Source: Gallaecimonas sp045291545 (GTDB lineage Bacteria; Pseudomonadota; Gammaproteobacteria; Enterobacterales; Gallaecimonadaceae). From it: a stretch of 64,000 bases of DNA. Below, piece by piece: positions 18,056 to 27,378 of this stretch. Where the stretch lies: positions 1,178,001-1,242,000 of the forward strand of contig NZ_CP149514.1 of NCBI RefSeq assembly GCF_045291545.1, read 5' to 3'. Under the pieces are notes generated by a model that was not told the origin of the DNA, searched no databases, and saw nothing but the letters and a program-made list of their open reading frames with translations. The first letter of the stretch is position 1, and each line of letters starts with the position of its first letter. The translations under genes were made by a program, and so were the position numbers.

Positions 18056-18753
18056 GGCCACTCTCCAGGTGCAAACAGGCTGTCAGGCAGGTGGCGGTCT
18101 TTCTGGCTGTCGAGGATGGCCAAAAAGGTTTCCCTGTCCATTTCTTTTACCCCTAACTGGGCCAGATGCGGGTTCAGTAATTGGCAGTCAATGAGGCTGG
18201 CATGGCCGCTTAAGCGCTGATGCAAGGCTGCAAAGGCCGCCTTGGAGGCGTTGGTTTGGCGCGAGAACATCGACTCACCACAGAAAATGCTGCCAACTGT
18301 CAGGCCGTAAAGGCCGCCGATAAGCGCATCGTCCAGCCATACCTCAACACTGTGAGCTACGCCCAACTGGTGCAGCTGCATGTAGGCGGCACGCATCTGC
18401 GCCGTTAGCCAGGTCCCCGTCTGGTAGGGGCGAGGGGCAGCACAACCGGCAAGCACTTCGGCAAAGGCCGTATTACAGCGGATACTCAGCGGGGTTTTAC
18501 GTAACCACTTTTGAGTACTGCGTGACAGATGAATTTGCCCGGGCACCGCCACGCCGCGTGGATCCGGTGACCACCAGAGGATCGGTTCGCCCGGGTTGAA
18601 CCAGGGGAAAATCCCCAACCGGTAACCGGAAAGAATGCGGGTGGGTGACAAATCACCGCCAAAGGCCAACAGACCATTGGGGTGGTCCAGAGCCTGTAGC
18701 GGATCTGGAAACAGGCAGGGATTGTCAGGTAATTCTGGTAGGGCAATGGTCAT
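18046..18753 (-). CDS. aat: Leucyl/phenylalanyl-tRNA-protein transferase
   Basis: 235 residues. It adds Leu or Phe to N-terminal Lys or Arg, giving ClpS-recognised degrons. Family motifs are GLLAFGGDLSP, YRLGIFPWF, LWWSPDPRG and the GESMFS segment of the GNAT-like fold. It ends inside the bpt start; the pair lies next to infA and clpSA. Confidence 0.96.
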   Translation of the reverse strand: MTIALPELPDNPCLFPDPLQALDHPNGLLAFGGDLSPTRILSGYRLGIFPWFNPGEPILWWSPDPRGVAVPGQIHLSRSTQKWLRKTPLSIRCNTAFAEVLAGCAAPRPYQTGTWLTAQMRAAYMQLHQLGVAHSVEVWLDDALIGGLYGLTVGSIFCGESMFSRQTNASKAAFAALHQRLSGHASLIDCQLLNPHLAQLGVKEMDRETFLAILDSQKDRHLPDSLFAPGEWPCP

Positions 18754-18794
18754 AAATGCTGCGCGAACAGATGTCTCAGCATTGAGTGTAGCGG

Positions 18795-18824
18795 GAAATA
18801 AAAGGGCCGCGAAAGCGGCCCTGT
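18795..18824 (-). terminator. Rho-independent terminator of trxB
   Basis: AGGGCCGC/GCGGCCCT stem with a GAAA tetraloop; reading the minus strand a T-rich run follows. It lies just downstream of the trxB stop and separates trxB from aat. Confidence 0.85.
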
Positions 18825-18827
18825 GAG

Positions 18828-19775
18828 TTAGTCCTGCAGACTGTCCAAATAACGCTCAGCATCCAGTGCGGCCATACAGCCACTGCCGGCAGAAGTGATT
18901 GCCTGGCGATAGATATGATCCATTACATCCCCGGCGGCAAAAACGCCCGGCACGGAAGTCTGGGTAGCGTTACCTTCAAGGCCGCTTTGCACTTTCAAGT
19001 AGCCGTCTTTCATGTCCAGCTGGCCGGCAAAAATGTCGGTATTCGGCTTGTGGCCGATGGCAATAAAACAGCCAGCAACATCAACCTGCTCATCACCTTC
19101 ACCGGCGGTAGATGCCAGGCGAACAGCGGTAACGCCCATGTCGTCACCCAGTACTTCGTCAAGGGTACGGCTCAGGTGCAGAATGATTTTACCTTCCTCG
19201 ACCTTTTTCATCATCCGGTCGACGAGAATTTTTTCTGCCCGGAAGCTGTCACGGCGATGCACAACGTGTACTTCGCTGGCGATGTTGGCCAGATACAGAG
19301 CCTCTTCCACGGCGGTGTTTCCGCCGCCGATCACGGCGACTTTCTGGTTGCGATAGAAGAACCCGTCACAGGTGGCACAGGCCGAGACGCCACGGCCCTG
19401 AAAGGCGGTTTCTGATTCCAGGCCAAGGTATTTGGCACTGGCACCAGTGGCGATGATCAGGGCATCGCAAGAATATTCACCGCTATCACCCTTGAGAACA
19501 AAGGGGCGCTGGTTGAAATCGACGGTGTGGATATGGTCGAAAACAATCTCGGTGTTGAATTTTTCTGCGTGGCGCTGCATCCGTTCCATCAGCAGCGGCC
19601 CGGTGAGGTCGTCGGCATCGCCCGGCCAGTTTTCCACTTCGGTGGTGGTCGTCAGCTGGCCACCTTGCTGCATGCCGGTGATAAGTACCGGTTCAAGGTT
19701 GGCGCGAGCAGCGTAAACCGCTGCAGTGTAACCAGCAGGACCTGAGCCCAGGATCATCAAACGAGCGTGTTTCAT
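18828..19775 (-). CDS. trxB: Thioredoxin reductase
   Basis: 315 residues, low-Mr flavoprotein reductase. FAD-binding GSGPAGYTAA lies at residues 10-19, the redox disulfide CATC at 133-136, NADPH-binding GGGNTAVEEA in the second Rossmann domain, and the C-terminal FAAGDVMD. It moves electrons from NADPH to thioredoxin. The cydDC genes that separate trxB from aat in E. coli are absent here. Confidence 0.97.
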   Translation of the reverse strand: MKHARLMILGSGPAGYTAAVYAARANLEPVLITGMQQGGQLTTTTEVENWPGDADDLTGPLLMERMQRHAEKFNTEIVFDHIHTVDFNQRPFVLKGDSGEYSCDALIIATGASAKYLGLESETAFQGRGVSACATCDGFFYRNQKVAVIGGGNTAVEEALYLANIASEVHVVHRRDSFRAEKILVDRMMKKVEEGKIILHLSRTLDEVLGDDMGVTAVRLASTAGEGDEQVDVAGCFIAIGHKPNTDIFAGQLDMKDGYLKVQSGLEGNATQTSVPGVFAAGDVMDHIYRQAITSAGSGCMAALDAERYLDSLQD

Positions 19776-19826
19776 GGATTCTCCTCACAAAATCGTTGTT
19801 GGCATTTTAGGTAAAAGCCGGGCAAC

Positions 19827-19856
19827 AAAAAACCCCCGCCAGAGCGGGGGTTTTCG
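19827..19856 (-). terminator. Rho-independent terminator of ald
   Basis: CCCCCGC/GCGGGGG stem with a 4-base loop and, on the minus strand, a six-T run; 15 bases downstream of the ald stop. Confidence 0.9.
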
Positions 19857-19870
19857 ATTCGGGTAATCGC

Positions 19871-20989
19871 TTAGGCACCCAGTACGGTCATGGGGTCAAC
19901 AAACGCCATACCGTGGGCTTCGGCCACTTCTTTGCACGTGACCTTGCCGTTCATGATGTTCAGGCCGGCCAGCAGGTGCTTGTCGTCCAGCAGGGCCTGC
20001 TTATAACCTTTGTTCGCCAGTTTGATGATGTAAGGCAAGGTGGCGTTGTTCAGGGCAAAGGTAGAGGTCCGGGCTACGGCGCCAGGCATGTTAGCCACAC
20101 AATAGTGCACCACGTCATCAACGATGTAGGTCGGCTCAGCGTGAGTGGTAGCGTGTGACGTCTCAAAACAGCCGCCCTGATCGATAGCTACGTCAACAAT
20201 GGCGGCGCCTTGCTTCATGCGTTTGATGTGCTCGGCATTGACCAGTTTCGGCGCGGCAGCACCGGGGATCAATACTGCCCCGATCACCAGATCAGCTTCC
20301 AGTACGTGGCGTTCCAGAGCATCAGCGGTGGAGTAAACCACTTTGGCGCGGCCACCGAACTCGGCGTCCAGACGGCGCAGAGTTTCGATGTTACGGTCAA
20401 GAATGGTCACATCAGCGCGCATACCTACCGCCATACGGGCTGCGTTGGAGCCGACAACGCCGCCGCCAATTACAACCACTTTGGCCGGGTCGGTACCCGG
20501 TACGCCAGACAACAGCACACCGCGGCCGCCGCGGGATTTTTCCAGCGCCTGGGCGCCAGCCTGGATTGACATCCGGCCAGCCACTTCAGACATGGGGGCC
20601 AGCAACGGCAGGCCGCCTTTGTCATCGGTAACGGTTTCATAGGCGATGCAGACCGCGCCAGATTTGAGCAAGTCGTTGGTTTGCGGCAGGTCCGGGGCCA
20701 GGTGCAGGTAGGTGAACAGCAGTTGGCCGTTGCGCAGACGGGCCCGTTCGTTAGCCAGCGGCTCTTTGACCTTGACGATCATTTCGGCTTTGGCAAACAC
20801 CTCATCGGCGCTGTCCAGAATGCTGGCACCGGCGCTTTGATAGTCTTCGTCGGTAAAACCGATACCCAGGCCGGCATTGGTTTCAACAACCACCTGGTGA
20901 CCATGGTTGATCAGCTCACGAACAGAAGCAGGCACCATGCCAACGCGATATTCGTGGTTTTTGATCTCTTTGGGTACGCCGATGATCAT
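19871..20989 (-). CDS. ald: Alanine dehydrogenase
   Basis: 372 residues. It interconverts alanine and pyruvate plus ammonia with NAD. Motifs are the N-terminal MIIGVPKEIKNHEYRVGM (substrate arginine), the catalytic-region KVKEP and TYLHLAPD, and the NAD loop GGGVVGSNAARMA. The start at 20989 follows AGGAAACAG; a 20-codon upstream extension is rejected. It diverges from lrp, and a good Lrp-box match lies between them, so Lrp control in response to alanine is likely. Confidence 0.95.
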   Translation of the reverse strand: MIIGVPKEIKNHEYRVGMVPASVRELINHGHQVVVETNAGLGIGFTDEDYQSAGASILDSADEVFAKAEMIVKVKEPLANERARLRNGQLLFTYLHLAPDLPQTNDLLKSGAVCIAYETVTDDKGGLPLLAPMSEVAGRMSIQAGAQALEKSRGGRGVLLSGVPGTDPAKVVVIGGGVVGSNAARMAVGMRADVTILDRNIETLRRLDAEFGGRAKVVYSTADALERHVLEADLVIGAVLIPGAAAPKLVNAEHIKRMKQGAAIVDVAIDQGGCFETSHATTHAEPTYIVDDVVHYCVANMPGAVARTSTFALNNATLPYIIKLANKGYKQALLDDKHLLAGLNIMNGKVTCKEVAEAHGMAFVDPMTVLGA

Positions 20990-21080
20990 CTGCTGTTTCC
21001 TTGTTTTTCTGACAGTAGGGAAATTGGCCGCCAGTATAGGAGTGCCCATAGAGAATGAGTTGCTTTATTTGGGTGATTTT

Positions 21081-21095
21081 CAGTATTTTATTCTG
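21081..21095. promoter_or_regulatory. Lrp-binding box in the ald/lrp intergenic region
   Basis: CAGTATTTTATTCTG matches the E. coli Lrp consensus YAGHAWATTWTDCTR at 14 of 15 positions by my count and is almost palindromic. It sits 92 bases upstream of the ald start and 27 bases upstream of the lrp start, so one site could control both. Confidence 0.6.
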
Positions 21096-21121
21096 AGTCA
21101 TGGCTTTAAAACAGGTTGTTT

Positions 21122-21613
21122 ATGCCAGCATCTTCCGCTAAGCAGGTCAAAGCACTGGACCGAATTGACCGCAACATATTGAAAGTACTTCAAAATGATG
21201 GTCGCATCTCTAACGTGGAATTATCTAGGCGTGTTGGATTGTCACCAACACCTTGTTTGGAAAGGGTAAAAAGGCTCGAACGGCAAGGTGTTATTCAGGG
21301 TTATACGGCCATTATCAATCCACGCCATATTGGCGCTGCCTTGCTGGTGTTTGTCGAGGTAACCCTGGAGCGCACCTCGTCAGAGGTGTTTGACGAATTC
21401 AACCTGGCTGTGCAGAAGCTCGATATTATTCAGGAGTGTCATCTGGTGTCCGGTGACTTTGATTATCTGCTGAAAACACGGGTAGCCGATATGTCGGCGT
21501 ACCGGGAGCTGCTGGGGGAAACCCTGCTGCGGCTACCCGGCGTCAAGGAAACCCGTACTTACGTGGTGATGGAAGAAGTGAAAAACGTATCCAAGGTATT
21601 GATCAATGGGTGA
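21122..21613 (+). CDS. lrp: Leucine-responsive regulatory protein
   Basis: 163 residues, nearly collinear with E. coli Lrp. The N-terminal winged helix-turn-helix has LDRIDRNIL, DGRISNVELSRRVGLSPTPC and RVKRLERQGVIQGY. The C-terminal RAM domain has ECHLVSGDFDYLLKTRV. ATG 21122 is preferred over an in-frame TTG two codons earlier. Neighbours are ald (divergent) and ftsK (overlapping), the latter as in E. coli. Confidence 0.96.
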   Translation: MPASSAKQVKALDRIDRNILKVLQNDGRISNVELSRRVGLSPTPCLERVKRLERQGVIQGYTAIINPRHIGAALLVFVEVTLERTSSEVFDEFNLAVQKLDIIQECHLVSGDFDYLLKTRVADMSAYRELLGETLLRLPGVKETRTYVVMEEVKNVSKVLING

Positions 21614-24086
21614 GGCTGGTATCATCGCGAGGTTCAGACGCAAGCACGGAGACGAGCCTTTGCAGCGCATGGAACTCAAGCACCTGACGGGGTTGCAGCG
21701 GCTTATGGAAGCCGGGCTGGTGCTGTGTACCTTATTTTCCCTGTTCCTGCTGGTAGCCCTGGCGACCTTCAACCCGGCTGATCCGGGCTGGTCGCAAACC
21801 GGCGTACCGGGCCATATTCAAAATGCTGCCGGCGCCCTGGGGGCTTGGGTGGCCGATATTCTGCTGTTCACCACCGGGGTGCTGGCTTATGTCATGCCGG
21901 TGCTGGTAGCGGGTCTTGGCTGGCTGTGTTTTCGTGGTTATCGCGCGCTCACCGACATTGACTATCTGGCCGCCGGCTTGCGGTTAATTGGCGTGGTGCT
22001 GAGCCTGCTTGGTTTTGCCGGCATGGCGTCTGTCTACTTGGGGGATATTCATACCTATTCAGCCGGTGGTCTGATTGGCGATCTGGTGGCCACCGCGCTT
22101 AAGCCCTGGCTTAACTTCGTGGGTACGCTAATTGTGCTGCTGGCACTGTGTACTGTCGGCATTACCATGATGACCGGACTGTCCTGGGTGGCCTTGATTG
22201 ACCGCACCGGGGCGCTGGTGGTGGAAGGTGCCAGCTGGGTCTGGCAGCATTTACGCAGCCTGTCTCTGCCCAAACGCCAACCCCGTGAAGCCGATATTGA
22301 TGACAGTGAACTGGATGACGCTGATCTGGCCCTGGACGACGCTGAGCCAGCCTTTGAGCCTGAACCATTGCCGCGGCTTAGCAGTCGCCGTGAACCGGAG
22401 ATCCTGGAGCCGGTGCTGACCCTGCCGGACGAAGACGACGATAGCGCCGTTGACGACCTGACTTTCGATCTGCCCTGGGGCGATGAACCGGCGGCAAAAA
22501 GCAATGAAGCCGCCACTGTGGCGCCGGTGGCTGCGCCAGCCAGTAAAGCCCCCAGTGTGACTAGCAATGCTCCGGTAACGGCCAGTGAGCCTGCTGCCGG
22601 GCCGATGCCGTCTATGGAGCTGCTGGACCGCCCGGACAAGAACCGCAACCCCATCAGTCAGGACGAGCTGGATGCGGTGTCGCGGCTGGTAGAGGAAAAG
22701 CTGGCTGACTTCGGTGTGCAGGCCAACGTGGTTGATGTTCACCCCGGGCCGGTGATCACCCGTTTTGAGCTGGACCTGGCGCCGGGTGTGAAAGTGTCAA
22801 AAATTTCTAACCTGTCCAAAGACTTGGCTCGCGCACTATCGGCCATTTCGGTACGGGTGGTGGAAGTGATCCCTGGCAAGTCGGTAATAGGCCTGGAAGT
22901 GCCCAATAAACACCGGGAAGTGGTGTACCTGTCGGAAGTGATCAATAACGACAAATTCCTGGCTAACGAATCACCGCTGACCATGGTGCTGGGTAAGGAT
23001 ATTGCCGGCAACTCAGTCGTGGTGGATCTGGCGAAAATGCCGCACCTGCTGGTGGCTGGTACGACGGGGTCCGGTAAGTCGGTTGGTGTCAACGTGATGC
23101 TGGTCTCACTGCTGTACAAGAGTACCCCGGAAGATGTCCGGCTGATCATGATCGACCCGAAAATGCTCGAACTGTCGGTCTATGAGGGCATTCCCCACCT
23201 GTTGGCAGAAGTGGTTACCGACATGAAAGACGCGGCCAACGCACTGCGCTGGTGTGTTGGGGAAATGGAGCGGCGCTACAAGCTGATGTCGCTACTGGGG
23301 GTGCGTAACCTCAAGGGTTTCAACCGCAAGGTAAAAGATGCTATTGCCGCAGGCCAGCCGCTCAAAGATCCGCTGTGGAATCCCAATAACTCCATGGAAC
23401 CTGAAGCACCGGCTCTGGAGCCTTTGCCGCGGATTGTGGTGGTGGTTGATGAGTTTGCCGACATGATGATGATTGTCGGTAAAAAAGTGGAAGAACTGAT
23501 TGCCCGTATTGCCCAAAAAGCGCGGGCTGCCGGTATTCACCTGATCCTGGCTACCCAGCGGCCATCGGTTGATGTCATCACCGGCCTTATCAAGGCCAAC
23601 ATTCCCACCCGGATTGCCTTTCAGGTGTCCAGTAAAATTGACTCGCGTACCATTTTGGATCAGCAGGGTGCCGAAAGCCTCTTGGGGCAGGGCGATATGC
23701 TTTACCTGCCGCCAGGTTCCGGGGTGCCCACACGGGTGCACGGCGCCTTTGTGGATGACCACGAAGTGCATAAGGTGGTGGATGACTGGAAAAAACGCGG
23801 CAAGCCGCAATACATTGATGCCATCTTGTCCGGCGAGATGACCCAGGAAACCCTGCTACCGGGCGAGTCCATGGACGACGATGCGGAAAAAGATCCACTC
23901 TACGACGAAGCCGTGGCCTTTGTTATTGAGTCGCGTCGCGGTTCCATTTCCAGTGTCCAGCGTAAGCTGAAAATTGGCTATAACCGTGCGGCCCGGCTCA
24001 TCGAACAAATGCAGGCGGCCGGTATTGTTTCTGCCCCCGGTCATAACGGGAACCGCGATGTGCTGGTTCCGCACCACGGAGATTAA
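21606..24086 (+). CDS. ftsK: DNA translocase FtsK
   Basis: 826 residues, much shorter than the 1329 of E. coli because the linker is short. Four membrane segments lie at about residues 35-200, then an acidic, Ala/Pro-rich linker to about 340, then the RecA-like motor with Walker A GTTGSGKS near residue 485 and Walker B VVVVDEFADMM near 610, and the C-terminal winged-helix gamma domain that reads KOPS (SRRGSISSVQRKLKIGYNRAARL). It pumps DNA at the septum and activates XerCD. The ATG overlaps the lrp stop; a later ATG at 21669 is a possible alternative start. Confidence 0.94.
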   Translation: MGEAGIIARFRRKHGDEPLQRMELKHLTGLQRLMEAGLVLCTLFSLFLLVALATFNPADPGWSQTGVPGHIQNAAGALGAWVADILLFTTGVLAYVMPVLVAGLGWLCFRGYRALTDIDYLAAGLRLIGVVLSLLGFAGMASVYLGDIHTYSAGGLIGDLVATALKPWLNFVGTLIVLLALCTVGITMMTGLSWVALIDRTGALVVEGASWVWQHLRSLSLPKRQPREADIDDSELDDADLALDDAEPAFEPEPLPRLSSRREPEILEPVLTLPDEDDDSAVDDLTFDLPWGDEPAAKSNEAATVAPVAAPASKAPSVTSNAPVTASEPAAGPMPSMELLDRPDKNRNPISQDELDAVSRLVEEKLADFGVQANVVDVHPGPVITRFELDLAPGVKVSKISNLSKDLARALSAISVRVVEVIPGKSVIGLEVPNKHREVVYLSEVINNDKFLANESPLTMVLGKDIAGNSVVVDLAKMPHLLVAGTTGSGKSVGVNVMLVSLLYKSTPEDVRLIMIDPKMLELSVYEGIPHLLAEVVTDMKDAANALRWCVGEMERRYKLMSLLGVRNLKGFNRKVKDAIAAGQPLKDPLWNPNNSMEPEAPALEPLPRIVVVVDEFADMMMIVGKKVEELIARIAQKARAAGIHLILATQRPSVDVITGLIKANIPTRIAFQVSSKIDSRTILDQQGAESLLGQGDMLYLPPGSGVPTRVHGAFVDDHEVHKVVDDWKKRGKPQYIDAILSGEMTQETLLPGESMDDDAEKDPLYDEAVAFVIESRRGSISSVQRKLKIGYNRAARLIEQMQAAGIVSAPGHNGNRDVLVPHHGD

Positions 24087-24087
24087 T

Positions 24088-24696
24088 ATGCGACTGTTGC
24101 CTCTGGCTTTGCTGCTGGCTGCTGCGCCAGCACTGGCTACCCCAAGCGCCGCAGAAACCCTGAAAGCGAAGCTGGCTCATTACCAGAGTTTTTCGGCTCA
24201 CTTCAGTCAAAAAGTGGTGGACGACAAAGGCAATGTCACCATGCAGGCCAGTGGTGATATGGCCGTTGAGCGCCCGCAAAAGCTCTACTGGCATACGGCA
24301 CAGCCAGACGAAACATTGCTGATATCGGATGGCAGCACCCTCTGGCTCTACAACCCCTTTGTTGAGCAGGTAACGCTGTATTCACCGAAAGAAGCGGTTG
24401 GCCGCACGCCGATGCTGCTGCTGTCGAGCCAGGATCCGGCGGTATGGAACCAGTTCACCATCAAGGCCAAGGGGAGTGATTTTGCCATTACCCCTAAAGA
24501 CGAAAAAGACGCTTATGTCACCGCTTTGACCGTTAAATTCAATGGCGACAAGGTTACCGGGCTGGTTATTGACGATGCTTCCGGGCAACAAAATACGGTG
24601 ACTTTCAGTGACTTTCAGTCGCCCCGAGCCGACAACCCGGCCATACAGTTTCATTTCGACCCACCAGCTGGCGTGGCAGTCGACGATCAGCGATGA
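24088..24696 (+). CDS. lolA: Outer-membrane lipoprotein carrier protein LolA
   Basis: 202 residues with a Sec signal peptide (MRLLPLALLLAAAPALA, cleavage after ALA). The mature part is the LolA half-barrel that ferries lipoproteins across the periplasm (SFSAHFSQKVVD, GDMAVERPQKLYWH). It starts 1 base after the ftsK stop; a longer in-frame opening inside ftsK is rejected. Its stop overlaps the rarA start by 4 bases. Confidence 0.95.
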   Translation: MRLLPLALLLAAAPALATPSAAETLKAKLAHYQSFSAHFSQKVVDDKGNVTMQASGDMAVERPQKLYWHTAQPDETLLISDGSTLWLYNPFVEQVTLYSPKEAVGRTPMLLLSSQDPAVWNQFTIKAKGSDFAITPKDEKDAYVTALTVKFNGDKVTGLVIDDASGQQNTVTFSDFQSPRADNPAIQFHFDPPAGVAVDDQR

Positions 24697-26027
24697 GCAC
24701 CCTGGATCTCGACTTCGGTGACGGCCCGGTGCAGCCGTTGGCGGCGCGAATGCGGCCAACCCGGTTTGCCGATTACGTTGGCCAGCAGCATCTGGTTGGC
24801 GAAGGTAAAGCGCTGCGCAAAGCGCTGGAGGCGGGCCGGCCGCACTCGATGATCCTCTGGGGGCCGCCCGGCACCGGTAAAACCACCTTGGCTGAGCTCA
24901 TTGCCCGTTATTGTGATGCCGAGGTAACCCGTATTTCTGCGGTAACCAGTGGCGTCAAAGAGATCCGCGCCGCCATTGACGACGCCAAGGCGCGCAGCCG
25001 CAAAACCCTGCTGTTTGTAGACGAAGTGCACCGCTTCAATAAATCGCAGCAGGATGCGTTTTTGCCGCACATCGAAGACGGCACCATTATTTTTATCGGT
25101 GCCACCACCGAAAACCCGTCTTTTGAACTGAACGGTGCCTTGCTGTCGCGGGCGCGGGTCTATGTGCTAAAGCCACTCGAACCGGCTGATATCCACGGCC
25201 TGCTGGTGCGGGCACTGGCAACCCTGGACGGCGTTACGGCCGACGATGATGCCCTTAATGTGCTGACCCAGGTGGCTGGCGGTGATGCCCGTCGGGCGCT
25301 GAATTATCTGGAAATGCTCGCCGATATGGCTGACGACGGCGTGCTGACTACCCGTCTTATTGAATCGGTACTGGGCCGCGATATTCGCCGCTTCGACAAA
25401 GGCGGTGATCTGTTTTACGACATGATTTCGGCCTTTCATAAATCAGTGCGGGGCTCGGCCCCTGATGCCGCCCTGTACTGGTACTGCCGAATGCTGGAAG
25501 GGGGCTGCGACCCGCTTTATGTGGCCCGGCGTCTGTTGGCTATTGCCTCTGAAGATATCGGCAATGCCGACCCCAAAGCGCTGACTATGGCTCTTAATGC
25601 CTGGGATACCTTTACCCGGGTCGGCCCGGCCGAAGGGGAGCGAGCCATTGCCCAGGCCACGCTATACCTGGCCAGTGCTCCTAAATCCAATGCGGTTTAC
25701 ACCGCTTTTAAAGCGGCCCGTCGGGACGCCCGTGAAGCCGGTGACCTGCCGGTTCCCCTGCATCTTCGCAATGCACCCACCAAACTGATGAAAGAGTTGG
25801 GCCACGGGGCCGAATATCGCTATGCCCACGACGAACCCGGCGCTTATGCCGCCGGGGAAAACTTTTTCCCACAAGCCCTGAAAGATGCTCGCTATTACCA
25901 GCCCAGTAGCCGTGGCCTGGAGAAAAAAATTGCCGAAAAACTGACCTATCTGGCCGAGCGGGACGCGCAAAGCCCGGTCAAGCGCTACTCGGACGGCAAG
26001 GGCTTTGATACACTGCCAGAAGACTGA
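24693..26027 (+). CDS. rarA: Replication-associated recombination protein A (AAA+ ATPase)
   Basis: 444 residues, clamp-loader-like AAA+ protein acting at stalled forks. Walker A GPPGTGKTTL lies near residue 53, Walker B LLFVDEVHRFNK near 105, sensor 1 FIGATTENPSFELN, and the C-terminal tetramerisation part contains PVPLHLRNAPTKLMK. It is coupled to lolA by a 4-base overlap, and serS follows 19 bases later, as in E. coli. Confidence 0.95.
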   Translation: MSTLDLDFGDGPVQPLAARMRPTRFADYVGQQHLVGEGKALRKALEAGRPHSMILWGPPGTGKTTLAELIARYCDAEVTRISAVTSGVKEIRAAIDDAKARSRKTLLFVDEVHRFNKSQQDAFLPHIEDGTIIFIGATTENPSFELNGALLSRARVYVLKPLEPADIHGLLVRALATLDGVTADDDALNVLTQVAGGDARRALNYLEMLADMADDGVLTTRLIESVLGRDIRRFDKGGDLFYDMISAFHKSVRGSAPDAALYWYCRMLEGGCDPLYVARRLLAIASEDIGNADPKALTMALNAWDTFTRVGPAEGERAIAQATLYLASAPKSNAVYTAFKAARRDAREAGDLPVPLHLRNAPTKLMKELGHGAEYRYAHDEPGAYAAGENFFPQALKDARYYQPSSRGLEKKIAEKLTYLAERDAQSPVKRYSDGKGFDTLPED

Positions 26028-26046
26028 ATAAAGCTGAACTAACACC

Positions 26047-27330
26047 ATGCTGGATAACAAATTTCTACGCGCTGAGCTGGCCGAAACCGCCGCGCGTCTG
26101 GCCACCCGTGGTTTTACCCTGGATGTGGCTGCTCTGGAAGCGCTGGAAAGCCAGCGTAAAGATCTGCAAGTTCGTACTCAGGAACTGCAAAATGAGCGTA
26201 ACACCCGCTCCAAGGCCATTGGCCTGGCAGCCCGTAATGGCGAAGACATTGCGCCGCTGAAGGCAGAGGTAACGCAGATCAACGAGCAACTGGACAGTTG
26301 TAAAGCGGAATTGGACGAAGTGCTGCGCCAGTGGAATGAACTGGCTTATGCCGTACCCAATTTGCCGCACCCGTCAGTGCCGGCCGGCAAAGATGAAAGT
26401 GACAACGTTGAAGTACGCCGCTGGGGTACGCCGCGCCAGTTTGACTTTGCAGTCAAAGACCACGTTGAACTGGGTGAAAACCTTGCCGGTTTGTCTTTTG
26501 AAGATGGCGTTAAGCTTTCTGGCTCGCGCTTTGTCGTGATGCGTGGCGAAGTCGCCAGGCTGCACCGGGCGCTGGCGCAGTTCATGCTGGATTTGCATAC
26601 CGAGCAACACGGCTATCAGGAAACCTACGTACCTTATCTGGTTAACGAAGCCAGCCTTTATGGTACGGGGCAGTTGCCCAAATTCGGTGAAGATCTGTTT
26701 AACATCAAGCCGGCCACTGAGGAGCGTCAGCACCTGTCGCTGATCCCCACCGCTGAAGTGCCGCTGACCAATCTGGTGCGTGATGAAATCATCGAAGCTG
26801 ACCAGCTGCCGCTGAAGTTTACTGCCCACAGCCCCTGTTTTCGTTCTGAAGCCGGCTCATATGGCCGTGATACCCGCGGGCTGATCCGCATGCACCAGTT
26901 CGACAAAGTGGAAATGGTGCAGATTGTGCACCCGGAACAGTCTTTTGATGCCCTCGAAGAAATGACCCGCCACGCCGAAACAGTGCTGGAAAAACTGGGT
27001 CTGCCGTATCGCACCATGGTGCTGTGCAGCGGTGACATGGGCTTTGGGGCCTGTAAAACCTTCGATCTGGAAGTATGGCTACCGGCCCAGAACACCTACC
27101 GAGAGATCTCCAGCTGCTCAAACGTTGGCGACTTCCAGGCGCGGCGCATGCAGGCTCGCTTCCGTCATGCCGGTGGCAAACCGGAGCTGCTGCATACCCT
27201 CAATGGCTCCGGCCTGGCGGTAGGCCGTACCCTGGTGGCGGTGCTGGAAAACTACCAATGCGCCGACGGCCGTATTGAAATTCCCGATGCACTGCGCCCT
27301 TACATGGGCGGTAAAAGCCATATCGGTTAA
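26047..27330 (+). CDS. serS: Seryl-tRNA synthetase
   Basis: 427 residues. An N-terminal coiled-coil arm (about residues 25-105) binds the tRNA-Ser variable arm; the class II catalytic core follows with motif 2 SPCFRSEAGSYGRDTRGLIR and the C-terminal motif 3 NGSGLAVGRTLVAVLENYQ. The serine tRNA it charges (UGA anticodon) is encoded at 31237 in this window. Confidence 0.97.
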   Translation: MLDNKFLRAELAETAARLATRGFTLDVAALEALESQRKDLQVRTQELQNERNTRSKAIGLAARNGEDIAPLKAEVTQINEQLDSCKAELDEVLRQWNELAYAVPNLPHPSVPAGKDESDNVEVRRWGTPRQFDFAVKDHVELGENLAGLSFEDGVKLSGSRFVVMRGEVARLHRALAQFMLDLHTEQHGYQETYVPYLVNEASLYGTGQLPKFGEDLFNIKPATEERQHLSLIPTAEVPLTNLVRDEIIEADQLPLKFTAHSPCFRSEAGSYGRDTRGLIRMHQFDKVEMVQIVHPEQSFDALEEMTRHAETVLEKLGLPYRTMVLCSGDMGFGACKTFDLEVWLPAQNTYREISSCSNVGDFQARRMQARFRHAGGKPELLHTLNGSGLAVGRTLVAVLENYQCADGRIEIPDALRPYMGGKSHIG

Positions 27331-27335
27331 TCACC

Positions 27336-27359
27336 TAAGGGCGCCCACTGGCGCCCTTA
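27336..27359 (+). other. Perfect 10-bp stem-loop between serS and nadE
   Basis: TAAGGGCGCC and its exact complement around a 4-base loop, ending 19 bases before the nadE start. There is no T-run after it, so it is not a typical intrinsic terminator. It could stabilise the serS 3' end or act on nadE translation. Confidence 0.6.
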
Positions 27360-27378
27360 CAGGTATAGGATGCTAACC

